Shown here in pieces: positions 45,401 through 58,133 of a stretch of DNA of 64,000 nt. The notes beneath the pieces are model-generated. The model did no database searches. It was not told the origin of the DNA and saw nothing but the letters and a program-made list of their open reading frames with translations. Position 1 is the first letter of the stretch. Every line of letters starts with the position of its first letter. This DNA comes from Owenia fusiformis (lineage: Eukaryota; Annelida; Polychaeta; Sabellida; Oweniidae), in contig CAIIXF020000005.1 of the NCBI GenBank assembly GCA_903813345.2, forward strand, positions 17,363,375 through 17,427,374. Direction: 5' to 3'. The translations under genes and the position numbers were made by a program.

Positions 45401-48400
45401 ACAGTATATTGCTTTGTAAAATTCAGTACGAACAAAATGCCTCAGGGTGCATGGTTTGAATTGTAGGTCTAGAATGATTAGAAGGGCTATTATAAAATGT
45501 TTATTTACACGTTGGATCGTAATTCTTATGTCACCATCCCGAGTGGTGACGACATAGTGCCATAGTCTCAAACCTTTTTGTGCACGCCGGTTGGTGTTCG
45601 ATGTCAATTGCGAATGATGTTTTAAACGTCAAAGCGTGTGAGTAAACGAGAAAACACGAGTAAAAGAGTAAACACGACGTGAAAATACAGGTACAGGGTG
45701 ATCCAAAAGTAAGTTTACAATTATTCGACAATATCTTTGTGTAAACTGTAAATCTACTTTTGAGACACCCTGTATTTTACATCACACAGACCAACACGAT
45801 TGCAGAAATCTTACTGTGTATGGATATTGAATAATCACAGCTGGCATGGATGACTCTAACTGCAGTTAGTATCATTGAAGATGGAGGCCAACACACAATT
45901 TTTTTTGATAAACCAACGATTTCAGCTAAACTAAGTTGAATCTGGATTCCAAATGTTTCGCCATTCAAACTAATAAAGTAACGATTGTAAACACCCTGTA
46001 AAAAATGCTCAGACACCCACATTAATAGAGAATTTTAAAGAAAACAACTTAACTTAGAATGACTCCAAGGGATGATATGTGTGAAGTGAGATAGATGACC
46101 AAGTGGCTGAAGTTCTTTAGTTTGACAACATGATAAACTTATTAGGGCGAAAGTAAAGCTTAACTTGACCTCATTGTATGATTAGTTTGAATAAAGTATC
46201 GTTAAGTTGTTAAGAATCCTGGTCGATGCTAGATTTTAGAGATAGAAAAATAAAAAATGATTAAGATAGTAAATGAAATCATACTACAGTATATTAAATG
46301 AATCTCGATTACAAAGTGAAAACCAGGGACTAATATGTTCTTAATGGTAGCTTCTTAATAAATATTTCTAAATACGATAATAGCTAAAAAGTGATCACTT
46401 ATTGGGGTCAAAACTAAACGTGGCACTGCACGTGAAAATTAGAGCGACACTTTATTTGCTTTGTCGAAAATATAATATATAATTATCAAAATCATATGTT
46501 TTTAAGTTTGGAGTTTCGCCACTTGGCATGCTCGATCAAGAATGATGGAGTTTCAAGATTCATTGAGCTGGCTGAACTCACAATTTTTACTTGACACCCT
46601 TGAGATCATTGAGATCGATCTCGCGTAAGGCATAATTGCGTATACATGTACATATTCTAACTAAGGGATTTGATCTTTATAACTGATCGCCTGATCAAGA
46701 CTGCATTTTCTATGTCGTCTCTGACGCAAATTCTGCTTTAGCAATTTAGCCAGACAGTGTTTTGTTTTTTTATAGATGTTTCAGTCCCTGGGATACCTTT
46801 CCATAGATTGTAATGTCCAAAACAGTAATGTGAACAATTATTCTTGTAAATGTCCATAAGTGTAATCATCCTCAAGACATTTACTATGGCTAGGTTGAAA
46901 TATTCAAAAATCAGTTATCAATTTTTTTTAAATTTTTTTTATAAATGTAGTTGTTTGGTCAGAGACCACAAAAGATTGTAATTCCCATATCCAAAACTTT
47001 ATATCTAACTTTTACATGTCCATGGGAATACCGATTCCAGAAGTCTGGAATTCTTATAGCCATGGATTTGAGTCTGCCTGATACATTCACATTGACACTT
47101 GTTGATCATTCAATCGTTCTCAAAGAGAAGTAAAATATTATTTGAATAAATACATGTATAGCATGCTGACAAATAAAATATATATAAAATATATATAAAT
47201 TGCCGCTAATGTTGCAAAACCTTGGCAATTAGCTAACTGAAATCGATTGTAATTGTATATTAGAAATAAATTGATAACATGAAAAAAAAAAGATATTGAA
47301 GGTTCTTGCCTAAAGTGCAAGAGGTTACTGCAATTGAATTTTGAATTGGATGGTGCCAACAAAGGTACGTTTACAAATTGTATGCTGGAGAAATATCTGA
47401 CTCTTTTGAACAGTGTCAAACGAAGAAATATAAATAAGATAAAGAATCTATTTGATTTGCGTGCTGCAGTAAACGTACGCGCCAGTCAGTTTATATTGTA
47501 AAGAATTGTATGCGCTGAGGAAAAGTAACACTCAAAGACAGGAGACGATTGCAACAAAAGTAAATGCCATCATGTTATGAAAAAGCTCATTTGTGTCATG
47601 AGAATATCCAGATTTTAGGTTAAATCATAAAATGATACATTTGTTAAAACGTGAATAAGCGCACTTGTAAATTGTCAATTGAGGTTTTGTTAAAACGAAT
47701 TGTGCAGTTGAGAAACTGATTTTCAAAGAGCGTCCGGCAAACGTTTCAAATATGTATATATTAATGAAATTATAAATAACCACTAAAAGCTTTAGACATT
47801 TAAGATAAAGAAATCATTAAATAACAGTATAATTCTATATAAAAAATACAAACATATTTCACAGATTTAGCGGTGTAGGTTATACAGATGGCTCTCAAAC
47901 TTTTAAGGGCAATAACATTTTTGAAAGCCAGAAGTTTACATAGGATACAATCTCAAACCGCGTCATTGTTTGATCTTGACTTTGTTTCACAATAGTTTTG
48001 AAAATTTTATAATTTTACATAATAGTTGATCTAAAATGGGACTTCCAATAGACTAGATGCGAGGAGAAATAATCTTGATTTACGTCATTAAATATTCAAA
48101 ATTCAGTCAAAGTGAATTGACAAACTTATAGAAGGGAGAGTAATCTTATCCTACAGCGAGAATGTGAACATCTGAAGTTTAAAATGTGGTACAGGGTGAC
48201 ATAAATCAAACGGCACGAAAGGTACAAACGTACCACCTTATAGCTGCCAAGATCGGCAAGTTGAAAAGGAGGAGGGAACGTATTGCAACAGATTCTCATC
48301 AATATAATATGTCGTCCTCCAAATAAGGGCCAAGAAAAGTAGAGTTATCAATCCAACTGTCTGGAAATCAATGGATTAGGACCCTACCTCAACACATTCA

Positions 48401-48799
48401 TCAAAATGTTTTTTCTGAAAAGATTCATTGGCCGGCGCCCGGTCGATTGCAGTATTTTGTTCAAAACTGCTTTTTGTTTCAACATTGACCAAATCATGAA
48501 CAAGTTCTCAGGAGTTCACATCTGTTCACATCTGATGATTCTGAGCAAATGTGACCCAGGTATAAGATGGGCAGTTGATGTTAGTAGTCAATTTTAATGA
48601 AGAATATAAATGTGCAAATACGATACATACTCGGGTATAATTTAGGCAATTCGTATTCTTCATGTTCTCCATGCTCGCGCCTGTGGCTTGATTTGACGGC
48701 ATCTCCTTGTTCATCGTAGTCTCCGAGTACGGCAAATAGAATAACAAACGCCACCTGCAGTGTCCCAACAATTGCGAAAAATTTCCCTCTCTTCCACAT
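39467..48799 (-). CDS. Rh: Rh-family glycoprotein (ammonium/ammonia channel), 9 coding exons, 474 aa
   Basis: Plasma-membrane channel of the Amt/Mep/Rh superfamily conducting NH3/NH4+ and probably CO2. Coding exons in transcript order: 48799-48631, 44923-44737, 44617-44467, 43219-43075, 42935-42772, 40753-40616, 40242-40109, 39982-39819, 39639-39467 (stop TAA). They total 1425 bp, all introns are GT-AG and split codons are restored correctly. Family marks: [21 protein letters not shown] in exon 2 (key part VGFGFLM), [11 protein letters not shown] in exon 3, HSFGAYFGL with the first pore histidine (H180), FWPSFNSA and INTYYA in exon 5, [12 protein letters not shown] in exon 6, and [13 protein letters not shown] with the second pore histidine (H337). 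The N-terminus has one hydrophobic helix followed by an H/E-rich extracellular loop. The cytoplasmic tail is acidic and short. Length and motif order match RhAG/RhBG/RhCG; the vertebrate subtype cannot be assigned. Confidence 0.95.
41815..42000. repeat. 62-bp tandem repeat, three units, in Rh intron 5
   Basis: Units 41815-41876 and 41877-41938 are identical. The third (41939-42000) has several substitutions and small indels. Each begins 'caatatgaaatgcat' and ends 'gaactttgggga'. The identity of the first two implies a recent duplication. Confidence 0.9.
42636..42682. repeat. GACGCCGAACGCCAAAC repeat-end motif in Rh intron 5
   Basis: The stretch 'tttgttacagacgccgaact' to 'gacgccgaacgccaaacac' is close to 57800-57832 ('tttgttacacacgccggacg', 'ccaaacgcca'). 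Both seem to be the end of the same dispersed repeat family. Short GC-rich island in A+T-rich surroundings. Confidence 0.5.
43495..44050. repeat. Cluster of TTCGGTAAA motifs in Rh intron 3
   Basis: The word TTCGGTAAA, or a one-base variant, occurs repeatedly (about 43508, 43530, 43711, 43733, 43755, 43800, 43820) and inverted as TACCGAAT (about 43538, 44002). Three near-tandem units 'ttcggtaaatagcaaattag' lie at 43710-43765. Two GTCACGTGA sites (about 43596 and 43656) flank a GC-rich core. It looks like an inverted or tandem decayed element. Confidence 0.6.
45265..45326. repeat. Hairpin around CGACTTCGTCTCG in Rh intron 1
   Basis: Arms 'cctctcgatattctgtattgg' and 'ccaatacggaatattctcgagg' (left and right, few mismatches) enclose 'cactcgacttcgtctcgtt', itself able to pair as cgac/gtcg. 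It is probably the centre of a longer palindromic MITE. Confidence 0.65.
45692..45774. mobile_element. 83-bp mariner-like mini-MITE in Rh intron 1
   Basis: Ends TACAGGGTG and CACCCTGTA with TA at both outer edges. The inner arms 'aaaagtaagtttaca' and 'tgtaaatctactttt' also pair. TA target sites and ACAGGGTG-type ends are typical of Tc1/mariner-derived elements (family knowledge). A third outward-facing end, ACACCCTGTA, is at 45991-46000 and suggests nesting. Confidence 0.65.
48047..48112. mobile_element. MITE family 1, terminal fragment D (inverted)
   Basis: The stretch 'agactagatgcgaggagaaa' to 'cattaaatattcaaaattc' is the reverse complement of the right end of copy C (17035-17096). Only about 66 bp remain. 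It lies in Rh intron 1, about 500 bp downstream of the first exon. Confidence 0.7.
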
Positions 48800-49427
48800 T
48801 TTTGAAAAGTCAGCTTTTCTTCAACGAAACGAAATGGTTTTTTAATCTTTATATCATTAAAACTTTTTTTCTGGTTTTGGTTTTCTTAACTTTCAACGAG
48901 TTATCTAACGACTGTTTAATCTGATATGTAAAGTTTATTTAATGATTTTCTTTGATTACTTAGTTGTTCTTGACAGTTCAAGATTATTTTTTAAGTTGAT
49001 TTGATAATTTCCTAAAGTACTCTTGCATTTGGATGCAGATAAGTTAAATGTCTATATATTGTTCCCTTGTGTATAGTCTGAATGTATTTTCATTGTAAAA
49101 ACCTTAGGAGCGACGTGCGCTTATTTAACATACCTACATTTTGAAGCTGATTGATTGAGTGAAATTTTGAATAAACGTTTATGATTGGTGAATACCTTAC
49201 ACACCCCAAAATCTAAAGCACGCTGGCAATAGTCGACGCAATTCAGCAACACATGGAAATGGACGAGATTCTAAGTTGATGACTATGTTAGAGAAAGACA
49301 CGAGGTGAACAGCATATCGGACCCATTAATAGAATATGCATTTTGGATCGGAAAGTCCTAAATGACCGCATTAACAGAAAAGAAAACTAAATAGTTCTAG
49401 ACTTTGATACCAAGAAACATCCCTTAA
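48800..49427. other. Upstream region of the Rh gene
   Basis: A+T-rich with many T runs. It should include the Rh promoter on the minus strand. I see no convincing TATA or CCAAT element at the expected spacing, and no open frame of note. Confidence 0.4.
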
Positions 49428-49575
49428 AAGGTCCACGTGCAGTATGGCAAGTGATTTTAGACAGTCATATCTTTCACCATGAGTATTTTCTGGGTATAAA
49501 TACAGTGGTTTTTATTAAAACAATATGTATATCAAAACAAACTGATCATAGCACCCAAAGTTAGTGATAAAAATG
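49428..49575. mobile_element. Repeat family 2, single arm
   Basis: The stretch 'aaaggtccacgtgcagtatg' through 'tttttattaaaacaatatgt' matches 58134-58240 and, inverted, 58672-58757. It is one arm of the inverted-repeat element seen at 58134-58757. No partner arm is obvious nearby. Confidence 0.65.
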
Positions 49576-51790
49576 AAAGTCAACTGTCAGTTGCTTGATA
49601 TAGGATTGAGCTGGGTTTATCCATCGTACAAAACTGTTCTAAATCTTTGTATATATAGTATCAGCTGATTTATATTTTTCAAACAGATGATATTATTTCG
49701 AAAAAAACCTTTAAAGTGTATGACCAAATATCTGGCGGTGTGTCAAGCTACCCAGCACAGATCACATTTTCAATTTCTATATGTCATGGCGGTCGAGTTG
49801 TTAGTCGAGTTGAACATGCGAGGAATAAAATAATGGATAGAATAGATGTCCGAACGGTCTCCATTTTATTAATAGACAGCTACCAGATTCAAAATATCTC
49901 GAGGGAAATGGGTTTTGGGACATTTGTTAGTAAAAGCAACAGATCTGTTTCTATGGATCAGATTTTCAAGCTGATGAATGGCTCAATGAGGTGGCCATGA
50001 CACTGATTTTTAGCGTTTTAACACACTAGCTCTAGGATAAGATTTCAGGAAGTACTGTGGTCTTATTTTTTAACACATCACCATCATCATTTCGGCCCCG
50101 TCAAGTAGGATGATGGGTGGCTCTTAGAGACTTTCTCCTTGAGGCAGTTCTTCAGAGATTTCAAAGCTTTTTCTTTGTAAAGGAGGGGGGGAAGTATCGC
50201 AACAGATTTCGGACAGTCATATGTTAGACTTTGGGCTATTTTCTGAGGATTTAAACAATTGTATATGCCTAGGCCAATACATTATCTCCAGGAAAAGCAC
50301 TCATAGAGATGATAAAATAATTCTATCTTTGAGACAGGGGAGATTCAAACAACCCAACCGCATGTTTGTTTTTTCTGAAATGTTGTCCTTATTTTCAACC
50401 CCTTCCACCCCTACTTTTTCAATTCTCAAGATTTATAAGTAGTGTTAAGGAATATTTTATTATGGACAAACGAGTTAGCAGAGGTGATAAGTGGAAAATT
50501 ATGGAAGCAAATTTAAACAAATGACACTGATGATTTTTCCTTTAAATAAAAAAATGCCAAAGGTATAAAATTCTTAAACACACTAAGTGTAACCAATACT
50601 GTATTGTAAAATGTACGTTTACCATGTAACTGTAAATACATGATGGTAAACAATTGTAATTGTTTTTTTGCAATTGCTTTAACATGTTTTCTTCTCTGAA
50701 ATAAAAAAAAATAGATAAAAAAATTAAAAAATTTAAAAAATCATTTCGTCATACTTTTTGTAAAATTATATAAACACAAATAAAAAAAATATTGAAATCT
50801 GTACATTTTCACTGGCGATGGCATTGATAAATCTTGATCTCAATCAATCATCATCCCAATTTTGAATTTGGATTTTTTTGTCTTCTACCTTTCAACAGCA
50901 CCCTCTGTGGAGTAGTCCCAAAGCCACAGAAACTGTGACAAAATCTATGAATACAAAAAGTTACAAATGTTTACCAAACGTAACTTATTCCTGACTAAAC
51001 ACATACGAAATTAGTACCAAGTCATAATCATTTGACAAGACTCGTTTTTCAACGTTGCCATAGCGTCATATACACTGTGTCTATGGCGTACATTCAAAAT
51101 TAAGAGAAAAGTTGATTTTTATATCGAAATGCCTCACACTGTGAAAATGGATAAAGATAATTGACTTTTTATTAGTACATATTAATCGGAATTTCGTTTT
51201 TTAAAACGCCCCAGAGTGCTTCAAATGCAATCCCATTTTTATAATTTCCTTTATTTTTCTAGCATTTTGTTTACAATTTGAATTCTTGGCAAGTCTAAAG
51301 CTTTCACAGATATCCGACAGGGAATTCAAATGACCAGAAAATACAACATGTAGCATATAAGAACCAAACATATGATTACCCATCTTGATCCATCAATCAG
51401 GGTATATCAAGACTGAAATAATTCGCTGGTTTAACAGTTATTTACCCGCTGTCAAATGATAGGTTGGTGATGACACCCAGTGCTTATTTAATGGTTGATT
51501 AACTTCGTTGACATTGACGTCCTAACGGGTGGCCTGTAGTTGGAGGTGGTCCCCAAACAATCGGTCATACAAGGTTGCTTTGCTTACAGGTGCCCCTCAA
51601 CCTAACACTCCTCCTCTCGTGGACGAACATGTGACAAAGTCATACATTACATCCGATATAAAATACAAATATCATAATAATCTCTTATTAGGAGAGCCCT
51701 TGCTGTTCTCAGTTTTTGGTTATGATATAATCATCTTTTTTATCTTAACACACGTGCACTAAGTACACCAATGTTTATTGAAGAAGGGAA
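49576..51790. other. Non-coding spacer
   Basis: Frames at 49716-50000 (94 codons) and 51529-51762 (77 codons) show no domain. An A-rich, nearly poly(A/AT) stretch lies at 50698-50790. The block 'atcgcaacagatt' near 50195 echoes 'attgcaacagatt' near 48280, a weak dispersed repeat. Confidence 0.45.
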
Positions 51791-51797
51791 GGTATAT

Positions 51798-52400
51798 CAG
51801 GGGCGTAGCCAGCTTTCAGTCAGGGGGGTGCGATCGCCAAAAATTAGATTTTCAGTTAGGGGGAGGTGCGAGTTCGAGTTTTTTCGTTTTTTTCGATTTA
51901 AGGTAGTTGTTCACTGGCAATAGGTGGCACAATGCTATACCATAGGGGCAATGATTTGGCGAGTGTTCAGCTTTAGGAAAATGAGTTTTTTACTTTATGT
52001 TTATTTGGCTTAACGTTTGAGAATATAGTTTCGTTTAAGGAGACTCTATACCATAGGATAGCACAATCAAGACCCTAGTAGGTTAAATCGAGAAAACAAA
52101 AAATCTTACAGAGGTCGAACCCAGACAATTTCTCCACTTTGTTTATGATAACGTTATGTAAAAGTATAACTCGTTAGGGAACAGTTACAGTGGCGTAGCC
52201 AGGATTTGTCAAGGGCTGAGGCCCAGGAATACGTTAAAAATGTTTAAAAAGTCCGCTAGTGTACTGAGTTGTTAATGCGTGGTGTATATTAGATTACTTA
52301 CATATATAAGAATAAGACTGATTTTTATAAGCTTAATGGATAAGAATAAGACTGATTTTTTATTAATGACAGTATACCCGGGCCTCAGGTCAAGGGGGTT
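51798..52400. repeat. Two degraded GCGTAGCCAG-type elements
   Basis: The words 'ggggcgtagccagctt' (51799) and 'agtggcgtagccaggatttg' (52189) are the left end of the same class as the elements at 13587 and 37583, each followed by a G-rich run or 'gaggccc'. A short direct duplication 'aagaataagactgattttta' occurs at about 52308 and 52341. Right termini are not clear. Confidence 0.45.
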
Positions 52401-55400
52401 CTAATATTTTCAATTGTTTCGGAGAAATTTAGACAAATGCTCAACAAAGCACACATTTTGCCAAAGGATAGGTATCGATATGGTGAACTGAATTCAACAA
52501 TGTTTTTCTCTTAAACCAATTATTGAAAACATTCTGTAAAAAAACATGGTCCTTTATGTAATGTTGACTGATTGGCTACAATTTCATGCAAAAATTATAT
52601 ATATATATTTTATATAACTGTTTTTGTTAACATATTTTGTTTTTTAGTGAAATTGTTTTTTGTTCCTTTCTACCAATTCTTGAGAATGAAATAAAATGTC
52701 TTTCCGAACCTTGTTGAAACAAAATAGCATATACAACATTTTCATAGACCTCTCAATATTATAGTTTTACAAAGGAAATTTTGGTTGATTTAACAAAAAG
52801 TATGCAAAAACCTAAAACAAAACCCCCCAAAATAGATAAAAATTAAGATCAACCTTTTATTTCATATATACTTTTTTAAAATCAACCAAACTTTCCTTAG
52901 GACTATCAATAGATGGCGAAAATTTCAGTGAGTTTACAAAAATTTCCCAAGATAAATTTTGTTGAGAATATCCAAAACCTTTTGATTTTGAATCTTTAAA
53001 CATGTTTGTAAATAATAATGAAGAAAAATATGATATTTATTTGATATGTCTAGTGAATTTGAAGTTTTAAAACAGCAATATTAACACACAAACCAATGGA
53101 CCAGATGTGAAGAACAACCTAGTAGTTAACTGCCCTCTATACGAGTCCTGGCTCCCATTACAATATTGAGAGACCTAAACACGTTGTGTTTATGTCGTTC
53201 TGTCCCGATAAGGTTCGGATAGATGTTTCATTTCATTCCGAACATATGATACCAAGAACGAAAAAAGTGTCTCATGTGTTTTCTAAAAAATATAGAGAAA
53301 AGGATATATATATATAATTCAAATTATAATATTACCATCCAAAAGATGACCATTAAATTGACCATATGTAAAACTTTCAGAATGTTTTGATGACTGGTCT
53401 AAGAGAAACGCGTGTTCAAAAAGTTCACCATATCGATACCACTCCTTTGCTCGCCAAAGCTCAAATTTTGCCTTTACTAAGATTTTGCCAAATTTGCTCA
53501 AATATTGCCAAATTTGCTCAAATCTTGCCAGATTTACATCATAAATATTTGACGATTTTGACGTTTTTCCACAATCAAAAAGTTTCTACTTGGTAAATAT
53601 GCTTTATTTGTACGCTTCAATTTATTTTGAAGGTATCAAATCAGTATTCCAGGCCTAAACTGCAAACCTATTATCGCCAATCAAAATAAATCGATTTTCT
53701 ATATTTTCTTTTTATCTCAAAATAAAGTTATTATCTCACACATTTTCATCTTTTTCAAACTTTTTTAACTCAAAATTGTGATGGGAGGGTTTATTTTAGG
53801 CAAGATTTGGAGGGGGCGCGAACCCTCCGAACTCCCTCATCCTATGGACCTGCTAGTATAGAATTGCGATTCAGTGTTTGCGCAAAAATAGTCATCTTTC
53901 TTACAGTGGAATTCATTCTAGGCACCATACTTGTTTTGATTTTCAATCAATGAAAACTTTATAACTTGGAAATCCAAGATGGTTCATTGATCTTTCATAA
54001 AAAGGGTTTGTTCCAGGCCATGGGACAAAAGGGGGGTTCGAAACGAAGGGGGTGGACCCCATGAGTTAAGTAATTAATGTTGGGTTGCAGTTTTTCTGAT
54101 AATGTACAGTATTTTCCTGTTAAATTGTGTTTTCTATTCATAAAGATGTCTCACTGTGCACACCCGATTTAATGTCCATATTGAAGGATTAAAGAGCCAT
54201 CTATAAATTGAGGTTAAATTTATCTGAATCATTCAAGTGAAAGAGTGTGCTATCCTTACTCTATTTATTTCGTGATATTAGAAAGTGGATCCATTAAAAC
54301 CCTGTTTGAGGACTTCTATGGGAAGGATCAGCACCATATTTGAGTAGAACACTCCGATTTATAGACATATTGGAGACATGTGATTATAACAGAGAACGGT
54401 AAACTATTTTGAATTATTTTCTGCGAATAGATGTGAATTAGTCAAGATAAACAAATATGATGACGTTTTGCCACTCCATCTATAAAAGAGAGCAAAAGTT
54501 TTAATATTTTTTAAAATCTTTTTACAGGAAGACAAGGTGTTTTGCGATAATCCATTGAATTTCATGGAAAATAGAGGGGTGAAATTTGGAAATTCTAATT
54601 TGTCAATTTAACATGCATCTCAATGGAACAAAGGGGAGGGAGTTCAACCTCAGTGAGATTTCCAAGAAACCATTGATGATTTTGCCTCAAGCTAATTATC
54701 TGTTTCCTACAGTGCACTCAACTCAAGCGGTTTCGTTCAGTACACAGTCTTTTCACAGTTCAGTCTTTATTAGAGAGGTTTCTATCTACGTTTTTATTTT
54801 GGAATACATATACGCAAACCTGTACTTGTACAAGTCAGGTATAGCACTGGGAAAACTTTATCTAATGAAATGTACTTTCCTGGTTTCTTTGAGAGACCTT
54901 CCTCCCTAGTTGTGTTTTCGTCATTTACACACGTATAGGTTACAGATGCTTGCTGATTACATAATAACAGTCCCTGCAAAAGTTTAGAAACCCAAATCCC
55001 CGCCATCATCCCCCACCCCTATTGGATAGCATGTTAAGTTATTTCAAATGATTTAAACCAAATTCTTCGATTGCATTAAATCGAAATTCATGACAAATAT
55101 AAATACAGTACTTGAACAGTACTTGGTTCAGTAGGGAGTTACTGTTGCAAAACCTTTTAGGGGTATGTAATGAGTATAGTGAGTTCCGGATTCTGTTAAA
55201 TTATAAAGAACTAAACTTTTCTTTAGAATCTGAATACTTAGCAAGACATTGCTCACACATACTTAGTCTCAGGTATAATTGATTAGATGAGTACAACATG
55301 ATCAACATCTGTTGTTGCTTATTATCAAACTGATGACGTTTTTGCCTTTTCACCATTATATTATCTACCTGTGAAAGTTCCTGGTTTTTGGAATCTTTTA

Positions 55401-56891
55401 TTGTTCACTCACTTAAATCTCTTTCACCCGTGGCGACAAATTATAAACTATATTTATAGGATTAGTAATGAAAGAAAAATATAAGATGTAAAATGAAGTC
55501 ATCCATTGTGGGATCCACTAAATTATCCCTTCTCTGTGACTAAGGGCTACGATGAAATTAGGGCACGCCAAGGGTTTTCATGCAAGACTAAAGGGACCCC
55601 TTGAGTTATTATTTGATACTCCTAAAGTTACCAATTGGTTTGATTTGATAGTCTTTGATGCTTTATTAGATATCTCTAAATTCTCAATTTCAGATATCAC
55701 ATTTTGAATGGTGTAGGTCACATATTGACGTGTCATTGAAAAAACCGTTCTGGTGTCTACGTTGTCTTTCCTTTGTTGCCCCATTTTAGATTTCTAACCC
55801 TTTTAAAGAGAGTGAGCAACTATGGGAGTACACTAGTATAATTTGAACTATACACTGATGAACAAAAATCAAGGTCGGGGTTACAAAGCAATCATCCGAG
55901 GTTGAAATATGAAGACCCAATTATTTGATACCAGTTCTGACGTCTTCGGCTCTGAGGATATACTTCAAAGTCTGAATATTGGAGACAGATATATTGTATT
56001 ACTTCTCTAAAGTTCCATTAATGCGACATTGTTCATTAATCTTTATAATAGTATATCGAAGTATTTTGTCATGCCAATGTTATCGACCCGCGAGTGAAGG
56101 ACTCGCACTTTAGTGAATGCGGGGAGGTATGAGTTACCATCAATTTGAAGAACGTGGACGCAGGGACGTGAAACGTGTATCGTCTTCTAGTGACTTGTTC
56201 GTTCGTTGCTTTTATTCCCCCGACTGAGTTTGAAATCATTCAGGAAACCTTCTCATATAAACCAATTAAGAAGGGATAAAACTCTCCAGGGTCGTAATAT
56301 TACAGGTTCCATTTCTCCCAAATACGTGTACCTCTCTTACAGTAATTAGGGAGGTTTAGCTACACGACTTCGAGAGAACCTATTCGTGAACGTGTAGTTG
56401 CAATTAGGTCATAGAAAAAACTGAAAGGGGGACGGTAATCTCTGAGGGATAATAACATTACACGTTCACGTACAGGGTGTCTTGAAAACTTGGAGCCTAA
56501 CCTCCGCGACGTAATCCCTCGTATGCTATACTGACTAGTCCAGTTTCATAGAGTTGTCTAGCATGTTTGTTCACAGCACGTTACTATTAATTGTCAGACA
56601 TTTGAACTTGTACAACTGAACTCTGAAGAGTAGTTTGTAAAATGTCAATGTTTTAACTAATTTGCTGAACAGCTGATTGTTTTTGTCTTATAAATTGTAT
56701 TCGTTTGTTGTATTACTTCCGCGTTCGTTAATATCGTATATGTAAATGTCTCTTCTGTTCTATATCATATAGAAACATAATGAAAAATGAGACCTTGTGT
56801 ATATCCCATCATTCATGTCACGTTCACCATTTTACAAAAGTACATTTTTGGACAATATTCTTTTGGGCTGGAATGGTGATGTAGTATTTAT
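52401..56891. other. Repeat-derived and non-coding sequence, no gene recognised
   Basis: A+T-rich, with three near-copies of 'ccaaatttgctcaaat' at 53489-53540 and G-rich remnants at 53785-53830 and 54030-54060. The 107-codon frame at 54586-54909 has a hydrophobic C-terminal part but no recognisable family. A TACAGGGTGTCTTG end at about 56473 is a mariner-like remnant. Confidence 0.4.
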
Positions 56892-56970
56892 TTACACAAT
56901 CAAATGAATGCTATTTAGCTTGGTTAAATACTATTTAACCAAGCTAAATAGCATTCATTTGATTGTGTAA
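56892..56970. repeat. Perfect 39-bp inverted repeat with a 1-nt spacer
   Basis: Arm 56892-56930 is the exact reverse complement of 56932-56970, separated by a single C. The arms start 'ttacacaatcaaatgaatgc' and meet at 'ggttaaata'. A transcript would fold into a nearly blunt hairpin. No target-site duplication was recognised. Confidence 0.9.
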
Positions 56971-57244
56971 TATTTCAATAAAATACGCCATTTATCTAAA
57001 ATATGAGATACATATAGGTATATCTAACACAAAATAAAATTGCTTACAAAGAATGCAGAATTTTAGTCATCCATATGACGGGGACTCCCGATTCTTGATC
57101 CATTTGTCAGTTTCATTACAGGGTTCATTAGAGGACGATATAGCGAAAAATTAAACGGGGCATATTTTGGGTTCTTGTTGATATCAGTCGAGTAATTCCT
57201 GAGCAAAATAATACAAGGCATTCATGACAAAATGTCAACACCTA

Positions 57245-57832
57245 GCTCAGATTTGAACTTCTGGACGATTTTTAGATCATTATGAAAAATTGGTCAGTTT
57301 GAGGCAAATATATTTTTGGCCTTTTTACCTTAAGAAGGTCATTGAAAGTCAAATCTTAAATCTAAAAATCAGATTTGAATTTCTGAAAACTTTGATGATT
57401 TTGAAAAATTGGTCAATATGAGGAAAGTTGAAAAATACCTTTTTTGTCATTGAGAAGATAATTGAAGGTCAAATCTCAAATCTAAAGTCAGATTTGAACT
57501 TCTGAGAACTTGAAGATGATTTTGAAAAATATAATTGGTCAATTTGAACCAAGTTGAAAAAATACATGTTGACCTTTTTTACCTTGAGAAGGTCATTGAA
57601 GGTCACTTCTGGGAGCTTGTACATGATTTTGAAAAAATGGTCATTTTGAAGTAAGTTCAAGTAAAAAATTGACCATTGAAGGTCAAATCTCAAATCCAAA
57701 TTAAAATTTGAACTTCTGAGAACTCGTAGATGATTTTGAAAAAAATTGATGTCAGTCTTAACATTTATATATTTGTTAATTAGTTATTGAAAGTACATTA
57801 TTTGTTACACACGCCGGACGCCAAACGCCATG
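57245..57832. repeat. AGGTCA / cagatttgaacttctga minisatellite-like repeat
   Basis: Units of roughly 100 bp carry 'tgaaggtcaaatct', 'cagatttgaacttctgagaa' and 'gatgattttgaaaaat'. At least five successive partial copies are readable. The sequence is related to the AGGTCA-rich module inside the element at 18970-20220. A DR4 of AGGTCA lies at 57590-57605. The block ends with 'gttacacacgccggacgcca', as at 42636. Confidence 0.75.
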
Positions 57833-58133
57833 ACCTCGTTGATCATAGAGCACATTTGGCAACTTGGGAACTGAGAGACAATTATTTAGTTTAAGATTTG
57901 GCTTCAAAGAATGATACATGTGACGTCCCATTATAATTGCTTATGTAATATATACTTAGATATATCTTGAGAATAACCAACTGTAAGAGTTGAACGCAAT
58001 TTGAGTGTTCCGTCCTCGAAGTGAATTCCAGTCACGTGACACGAGCGTCGTCACGTGAAATTGACATATTAAAGTATATAGTCAGTATCTGATCGGTCGG
58101 TAAGGCGGTCTCAGGTGCCAGGGCAGGTGGCGA

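Noticed and set aside
45777-46022. 81-codon minus frame next to mariner-like ends, considered as a transposase remnant
   Set aside because: No DDE/D or helix-turn-helix pattern is visible, and the frame is too short to support a transposase call.
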